Assembly (NCBI GenBank): GCA_007115705.1 | Contig: QXEO01000170.1 | Location: 372,001-436,000 of the forward strand | Length of the DNA stretch: 64,000 bases | Source: Dactylis glomerata | Taxonomy: Eukaryota; Streptophyta; Magnoliopsida; Poales; Poaceae | Direction: 5' to 3' | In this document: piece by piece, positions 57,601 to 64,000 of the stretch | How the letters are laid out: each line of letters opens with the position of its first letter | How positions within the stretch are numbered: the stretch's first letter is position 1 | Made by a program: the position numbers and the translations under genes | Notes under the pieces: generated by a model | Databases searched by the model: none | Told to the model about the DNA's origin: nothing | The model's input: only the letters and a program-made list of their open reading frames with translations

Positions 57601-57960
57601 GCGAGGTGGCACAACTGAGGGCGGCGCCAGATCCACCGCTAGCCCCCGTTCCTCTCCCAGGAGAGCTAGAGCTCCTTCCTCCTCTGGAGTCGAGGAGCTT
57701 GCTGCTTCTGCCAAGCCCATCAGCGCCGCCGAACCCACTTCTGCTTCCAATCTCGCTAGTGATGGAAACTGGTAGTACCAGATGCTCCCAGCCATCGAGC
57801 GCCAGCGCGAGACCGCGATTCTCCACAGATCCAGCCGCTGCAAAGGCACTGATCTGCGGAGTGAACGGCGACGGCGACCGGCTACCGGCGGTAGAGCTTG
57901 GGTGGGGTGGGGTTGGGACGACGCGTCACGAGAGCTCATTTCCGGACCCTAGCAAAGCAA
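54643..57960 (-). pseudogene. Decayed zinc-knuckle protein gene of a repetitive grass family
   Basis: On the minus strand from 57939: an Arg/Ser-rich start, several open stretches in different frames, a Gly/Arg-rich part (near 56640), a double zinc-knuckle region (56241-56130), the word ARYIGSATTGLDFYHIEL, then a segment with VKVEVWKGDLD and WIQLRGLQPDWCEWDVLDQF and VVRVKVKCRDVSKIP (55876-55600), resembling the DUF4283-like proteins that are repeated in grass genomes and often look TE-derived. Stops at 57457 and elsewhere and several frame changes show decay. Each knuckle has lost one Cys: YYNCGEPGH in the first, EDYPV in the second. After 55560 a low-complexity tail follows to the G LTR. Function is unknown, and no RT was found. 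Confidence 0.6.
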
Positions 57961-58069
57961 CTTCCACGCCCTTTCTTGACTTTTTACTGGAAACTTTCAC
58001 AAAAATATATATAAATAGTACGTATCTCCTAGTATCAAATATCAGAGAGAATATCAGATGAGTCCATGT

Positions 58070-58150
58070 AGGGATAGCGGTAGTGCTCCGCGGTCCTTCC
58101 CTATACGTCCATGGTTTGAATCGCCATCTGCGCAATTAATATTTTAGTTT
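58070..58150 (+). repeat. Possible tRNA-derived SINE relic
   Basis: TAGCGGTAGTGCTCCG (near 58076) resembles a pol III A box, and GGTTTGAATCGCC (near 58110) a B box (GGTTCGANNCC), at tRNA-like spacing. An AT-rich part follows. No cloverleaf, poly-T tail or target duplication could be established. Confidence 0.3.
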
Positions 58151-58354
58151 TGAGGATAAACGTTGTTCGAGATCTGAAATGACATTATAATGCAAAATAC
58201 CGTATCAGAGCCAGCTCGAACTCACAACGAGATGCCTGTTCCCTACGCACACTTTACCTCTGCCTCACAGCTAGAAGTTACGAAGAACATCTTAAAGACC
58301 TATTTAGAGGTTCTCACCAAATTTGAATTCGAAATTTAGTTTTTGAATTTGCTC

Positions 58355-58370
58355 GGTTACCGCGGTAACC
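58355..58370. repeat. Perfect 16-bp palindrome
   Basis: GGTTACCGCGGTAACC reads the same on both strands, in an otherwise AT-rich stretch. No neighbouring gene explains it. Confidence 0.95.
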
Positions 58371-59150
58371 AGGAATCATGAGCCCCCTTGAGTATTATTT
58401 TCATTCGGGAACCAAAACCTTGGTGACAACTGAAACTCTACGCCGATTTTACTGCAATGTTTCGCGAGGCATTGTTGTGAACCTGTCAAATACTCTTGAG
58501 TTTGTTTCAAGCCAAATGCTCCTGGCCACCAGGAAAACAAGGGAGTTTATTCCTCGTGATCCGCTGACGGCATTGACATATTCAAGGATGGCCACCAATC
58601 CTCCAACGTAGAAGTGCCAGTTAGCGTGCGGTCCTGCAAATCGTAGGGCAGCAGAGTGTCAGGCCAAAACACGAAAAATTGGAGCCGTCCTGCTGGCAAC
58701 GACCAGAATCTACCACTACTGCATGACCCTAAGGCCACAGGAGACAAGGAAGATCACTGGCACCGACGGGCATGAAACTCTATAGCCTATTTCTCCCAGC
58801 TATGTGGAACAAAGGGGTAAACACAAACGGATCAGATTACATTGAAAAATAAAAACACGGTTCTTCATGATCCCATGGAGCGATAAAGTTGTCTATTGTA
58901 GAAAGTTGAGACCGTAGATGGGCCATACAACAGAACACTTCATTTCTGCACTGGATTGTGCATCTCGCACTACCAGTTTGCTTGCACAGTCGCAGAGTGC
59001 TGAACTTGTTCGGCTCAACCTTCATCACCCACACAACCAAATGGATACAACCATCATGGAGAGTCTGGTAGGATTTTGGAAGATACAGTAGAATATAGAA
59101 GATACACACGCTAATAAGGTTAGAGGCTAAAAGAAAGAAATGTGAAATCA
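58371..59150. other. Stretch without recognised gene
   Basis: Short open frames (for example 58378-58611) have no recognisable motif. It lies downstream of the kinase exon and may include its 3' UTR or a gene relic. Confidence 0.5.
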
Positions 59151-59168
59151 TTTTTTGATAAACAAAAC

Positions 59169-59174
59169 TTTATT
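59169..59174 (-). terminator. Candidate polyadenylation signal of the kinase gene
   Basis: On the minus strand AATAAA occurs 230 bases after the kinase stop codon, followed by T-rich sequence. Confidence 0.45.
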
Positions 59175-59403
59175 GATCTTAGACAATGACATCAATAAGA
59201 CCACTCCTAGCCCTGGCATACTTTAGTTGCACACAACCTACAAAATAAATTTATCATCTAACAACAAATATGCCACCGAGCGTAACAACATCAACTTCCT
59301 GGCCTAGGTAAACCATTACAATTTATAAGAAATTCAAACAATTAAACAAGTAATTAAAATACATAGTGTTTAAATATGAAATCTGCAGCAGTTTCTAGAA
59401 TCT

Positions 59404-60467
59404 TCATTCCACAGGCTTGAACAACGCAACATCATCCGGAGTAGGACTAAGGCCCCCCCTGTAGTTTGTCTGCTGGCCAAGCTGTACAGATTGTCCAATA
59501 ATATGGAGTTGGTGTTCTACTTGCTTCATATCTGGACGTTCTTTTGGATCATCTTTCAGACAGTCCACTGCAACTCCACTGACCATTTCCAAGAGTTTCA
59601 CATCCTCCTCACTTGTGATATCATTATCAATAAAGTTTCTCACTCGTTTGTCAAGGTAGGCTTGAACGAAGTTTGCAACGTAGCTCCTCTTCTCGTCATA
59701 TGTTGCTGCCCTCCTTGTTATAAGCTCTATGAGAACAATACCAAAGCTGTAAACATCGCTCTTCTGTGTAAGAAGACCTTGTTGCATGTATACTGGATCT
59801 ATATATCCCATGTCGCCGGTCACCAAAATGGCCTTCTCGTCCTTTCCTTTTGCTAGCAACTTTGAGGTCCCAAAATCTGATATTTTTGGGATAAAATTTT
59901 CATCAAGAAGAATATTTCCAGATTTAACATCACCATGACGAATTGTACTCTCCGCAGATGAATGCATGTATGTTAACCCTTCAGCTGATCCTATAGCAAT
60001 TCTCAGGCGTGTATCCACTGGAATGTTACCTCTCTTTGTAAACAGAAAGTCGTATAGACTCCCATTGGTAGCAAACTCATACACCAACATAGGAACCTCC
60101 ATCTCCAAGCAACAGCCAAGGAGCCTGACGATGTTCTTGTGCCTCATTCCAGATTGTAGTATGACCTCATCAGTGAATTCCTTCTTCATGTCCTTGTCAA
60201 TTTTCATGGACTTCTTTACTGCCAACTGTTGAGACACTTGTTGTTTCTCTTTTAGATCCGTTCCCTTATAAACTTGACCAAACTGGCCCTTTCCAATGAC
60301 ATTTTTGTAGTTATTTGTTATCTTCTTCAGTTGGATCTTTGTATAGATCCTAATATTCTTTATACCTTCTAGTATTTCACCACCATTTTGTTTGTATAGC
60401 CTTTTCAGTTTCAAGAGTTGATGAGCCACAACTACAATGAGCAGTACAATTACCAAGGCGGCAAGGC
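59404..60467 (-). CDS. Wall-associated-kinase-like receptor, membrane and kinase exon
   Basis: Receptor-like kinases of this type signal at the plasma membrane. The exon starts at 60467, after a strong acceptor (pyrimidine run then AG at 60469-60468), in phase 1; a Met further upstream is intronic. Counting from the open frame at 60519: membrane span about 19-37 (AALVIVLLIVVVAH), Gly loop 76-81 (GKGQFG), Lys102, Glu118, catalytic loop with HGD at 195-197 instead of HRD, Lys199, Asn202, DFG 215-217, and DPVY at 241-244 where most relatives have DPEY. The stop is at 59404-59406. The kinase reads undamaged. HGD makes it a non-RD-type kinase. Extracellular exons (GUB_WAK, EGF) would lie at higher coordinates, but none was recognised up to 64000, so this may be a 3' gene fragment or have a long intron. 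Confidence 0.85.
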
Positions 60468-61220
60468 CTAAAAAAAAAAGGAAAGAATAGATGTTTACCA
60501 TGTTAAACTTTTTGTGCAATCATGAAATAAAATGTTTTCACTATAAAGTTGGTCAGATAAAAGAATAATCAACACAATTGAGAAAGTTTTAAAATAGTGT
60601 GATATTTCATCGTGTTAGCGCCCCCATAACTTATTTGGAGAGTCGGCACTACATTTAGGAAAATATGGTTGCTACAATGCTAAAACACGCTAAATGTCGT
60701 AGCATATAGTGACTTCAAAAAAATCATGGAAATAATGGCAGCCCATCGGCCCAAAATGTTCAACACCCAGGATGAAAATTCATGCTACTGCTAGGGATGA
60801 AGATGCCAAATAGGCTAGTGAAACAAGAGAATATATATGGGCGGGGTTTAATTGTAGACAGGTTTTTGCCCCACTTTCGCTGATAAAAGTGACTAATATT
60901 GAATGCCACTGATGGAATGGTGGCACACATGTAACTAGTGGAGAAGGGAAGTCACAAGCTTAACTGATTGATTAATAAAATAAATCAAGTGTTCTGTTGA
61001 TGTGAAATTGGGAATGTTAGAAACGACACACAACATTCTGAACGCTAAGACACTTGAATGTCAGTTGGAAGTTTCAATTATGATTATATATGGCCTTAAA
61101 GTTTTCATTTTCCCATACTGTAAGTTCTTTGCATTATATAGGTGGCCATGCATATTTCATTATATTGACCTCTTCATAGAAATATAGCGACATTTATGGC
61201 TTGCCAACTATAGTATGTGT
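60468..61220. other. Probable intron or intergenic sequence upstream of the kinase exon
   Basis: AT-rich and without convincing coding sequence in any frame. It includes the pyrimidine tract of the splice acceptor on the minus strand (60470-60500). Confidence 0.5.
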
Positions 61221-61542
61221 TAGGGACACACTATTTGACTCCCTACACCCACCATGTATCTTCACAACCGTAAATTATTTTTACGTCATGTTAAATTGTA
61301 TCTTACTTAGTAAGTTGGGAAGAATCTAAGAAACAATAGACATGGCATAAATTTTTTTATGTTTACATGACATACAAAATACAATATAAAATACATATTT
61401 TTGTGTTTTTTACACTATAATATACATTGCATTTTTTGTCGTTTTTTGTATGAGTCAATAGTAATTATTAGTACACAAACATAAATTTATGAATTACAAT
61501 GCAAACATATGCTGGGTGCAAAATGACTATTTTGTACCCTAG
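61221..61542. mobile_element. Possible MITE
   Basis: The left end TAGGGACACACTATTTGA runs on to ACACCCA, and the right end runs from TGGGTGCAAAATGACT to ACCCTA. They form imperfect inverted repeats of about 30 bases around an AT-rich core of about 260 bases. The right end is itself nearly palindromic. No clear target duplication was seen. Confidence 0.35.
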
Positions 61543-64000
61543 GTGTCGAATAGCGTTTAATTTCACAAGGAAAGTACCACATTTAATTTTGAGGAACACA
61601 AAAGATGGGCATACGAGTATGTACGGATATCAAGCGTAATATTTGCTATGTGCAGTTTGTACTTTTATGTTTATCATGCGAATACTATGTTTTAGTAATT
61701 CTCCGCTCAAACAAAATTGGAAAAAGCAATGATCATATATGCATATCAGAGACTCTCTACACATTAATAAACGACATGTAAAAACATATTATTTATTATT
61801 GTCTAATTTCCATCCATTGATCTTTGCTGAACAGACACAACTTGTGTTATCAGAGGTGAAGTGCACATGCAATTATTTTCTAAAAAATTGAACTTGGTAG
61901 TGAAGGGTGAAGTTTAACCGGTAAGCAAAGTCATGTTCATTTATCACCTTGTCGCCACATAACATACATGTATATGGCTGCCTTACTATCTCAAGAACCA
62001 GTCCTTAAGAAAATAGGGGAAACACTAAACAAATTACCTTACATAATATTTAAACTGATAGGATGTTCATAAATCCTATGCGTAAACTTGTATTGAAAAT
62101 CACTTCAGAACGCCATGATTTAATTGTAGTTTATAGTTCTATAACAACATTTTTTTTTGTAAACTTCACCTTAAAGTTTGGCAAATAAAAAACAGGATAA
62201 TATATATTATTGCCGTGATATTCACCAACCACTCTATGGTGAAGAGGCACAGGCTGTAATCGTCAGGCTAAGCTTCACGGATACTAGTTGGTTTTGCAAC
62301 GTTGGAGTATTGATCAATGTAACATACAGTTAACAAGAAAATGTATACAGAGAACCAATCTATGGTTGGATAGTTAGGAGGGCAGTGATATACCAATCCA
62401 CCAGGGATTAAAGAGATTAAACCCCAAGTTTTACGCTTTGGTGTCTTATAGAAGAGTTTTTTTCAGTGGGAGACAATGTTTCTATTGATAGCAGGGCACC
62501 TGTCATGAATTCGTCAATCTCAACAACCACCGGCTTAGTCGTTTGGAGATGCTTATAGGGGTAGGGTGTGCGTACATGTGTTTATAAAGATGAGTGCAGT
62601 GACAAATCTAGAAAAATATGACGTTGGTGTCAATCATGTCAGATTTACTATTATATGCCATTGTTTCAAGAATTCACAACAACAATGAACTATTTAACGA
62701 AGAGATCCATAATTTTTATTGGGGGTCAGCTTACCCCAATACCTATATGGCCACTTCAACCATGAGTGAGTGTTTGTGCGTATTTGTGAGCATCTACATA
62801 TGTACCGTGTTTCTAAAAAAAAGAAATGTGACATTCGATTAGAGGTATGCCCAACGTTGTTTAGTAAACTAGCAAGGTGGCCCTCGCACTACATTTCTCC
62901 CGGGAAATAAAAATAAACCTATGTTTTGAAGATGACGAAGATAAGACTTTCTAAATGGTAGCATTATTTTATAGCCACCCCATTAATATTTTGCTAAGTT
63001 AATATCAGCGATGTGAATATGAGTATCTCTATATGTCACATACCATATTTTTTAACATAATCTATTACTCTATTTAGATCTATTTGTATGTTTTTCCAGC
63101 TACTCTCCACTCTTCAATCCTCATCCATGAATTATTCTTGTCATGTAATAGGACTATGACAACTTGAATCACGGTAGTATTGTCATACCTCCCTTAAACT
63201 TTAGGTCAACTCTTTTAATGGATCCCAGTGATATTTTCATTTAAAGCAAAGGATTGGTTTCTGGTTTTATGATCCGTCGACTAAAAATTGTGCTCACTGG
63301 AATAATAGTCCGATTTTTCATATTTTTGTGCGTCAAATATTATTATTATTCACTTTTCTATGTTCTTTATGTAAGTAATTAGATAGATTACATGATCTCT
63401 AGATTATGTCATATCAAAGCAATAATTAAGTAAGAGCAAGATTTTATTTTCTTCACACAGTTTGGAACAACAACACAAAAACACCTTCGTATATATTGGC
63501 TTATTTTTTTATAGCCTAGTTTTCTTCTCCCTGCCACGGTCTAAGTGCTCTCAAGCCTGATGTATAAGACACCTACATGTTGTTACCAAAAAAAGTAGAT
63601 TACCCACATGATTCGATTTTCACCTATGTCCTTATTTGAGACTTACAAAAATGAGGGTACAAATATCTATGAACTTCTAGTTACAAAGTTTAGATAAAAC
63701 TAATGATAATATTTTTAAAACTAAATACAAATTAGCAAATACTCGAGAGCCAACCGAAGTAATCAATCAACGGGAAATGTGTTGTTTTTTAGCACAACCG
63801 AAGTAATTAATCAACCGAAGTAATTTCACAACCATGTCATACATTCTGGTATTTGTGATATCATTAAAAACTCCACCGGACAACTTGTGCATAACCGAAC
63901 TCCCGTGCCCATAGAAATAAGTATATGTTGCAGTAATTTGCTAATATTTGTACGCTTGTTTAAAGGATGCATTGTATTAACTTCTATCCAGTGACAAATA
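61543..64000. other. AT-rich sequence without recognised gene
   Basis: Only short open frames without motifs. It contains three copies of CAACCGAAGTAAT at 63751, 63795 and 63812. On the minus strand near 63840-63935 a stretch is open in one frame, but I do not recognise it. Confidence 0.5.

Noticed and set aside
57470..58061. Plus-strand ORFs opposite the start of the zinc-knuckle gene
   Set aside because: Pro/Ser/Leu-rich frames caused by GC-rich sequence; no recognisable motif, and the opposite strand fits the downstream family better.
60468..60519. Met at 60519 as the start of the kinase
   Set aside because: A strong splice acceptor follows at 60468-60469, and the intervening residues are encoded by the pyrimidine tract.
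1..64000. CRISPR arrays, operons, rRNA genes or intact tRNA genes
   Set aside because: No regularly spaced short repeats, no ribosome-binding sites or rRNA words, and no full cloverleaf. Composition and content are those of a plant nuclear repeat region.

Overview
This is plant DNA, from a large-genome grass, most likely a pooid such as a Triticeae species or oat. The evidence is several families of long LTR retrotransposons, heavily nested, with LTR types I associate with those genomes: Athila-lineage LTRs opening TGATACGTCTCC, a LARD with LTRs of about 4.8 kb, a Sirevirus-like Ty1-copia element and Tat-lineage Ty3-gypsy elements. Only one host gene piece is convincing: the membrane-spanning and kinase exon of a wall-associated-kinase-like receptor, on the minus strand at 59.4-60.5 kb. 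No bacterial genes or CRISPR arrays were seen.

Layout. Positions 1-2231 are the 3' part of a LARD LTR that lies in an antisense Athila-type LTR (2232-2872), which in turn lies in the gag region of Ty1-copia element E. E is readable as gag, protease, integrase, RT and RNase H up to 6690 and resumes at 45038. Between these points is a Russian doll of four elements, each with its own 5-bp target duplication: A (6691-45037, AGATC), B inside A (9926-38814, ATGCT), C inside B (12531-33979, GGAAA) and D inside C's 3' LTR (24414-33257, GTGCA). E is therefore the fifth level.

A is an Athila-lineage element with gag and protease but no RT or integrase. It carries an ATHILA-type second ORF with its own upstream module: an LTR-like GC hairpin and a candidate 5'-UTR intron. 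B is a non-autonomous relative sharing A's 3' non-coding modules, with one ORF that C splits. C is a LARD with an initiator-Met-type primer site, no pol, and an unrecognised ORF behind a TATA-like box. D is a nearly full Tat-lineage element (gag, protease, RT, two RNase H domains, integrase) broken by a few stops and frameshifts. Behind pol, on the opposite strand, it carries an intact 190-residue ORF with two AT-hooks and a B3-like DNA-binding domain, with its own TATA box and 5' UTR. This is the most interesting item in the window.

Positions 46299-51950 hold a second, decayed Tat-lineage element on the minus strand (F). It abuts the 3' end of a plus-strand D relative (G), whose LTR is split by a solo Athila-type LTR (H, 52826-54443). 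Positions 54643-57960 hold a decayed minus-strand zinc-knuckle gene of a repetitive grass family. Positions 58.0-59.15 kb and 60.54-64.0 kb are non-coding, with a possible SINE relic, a 16-bp palindrome and a possible MITE. I read the elements as parasites nested over time rather than as a pathway; the kinase is the only likely host function.
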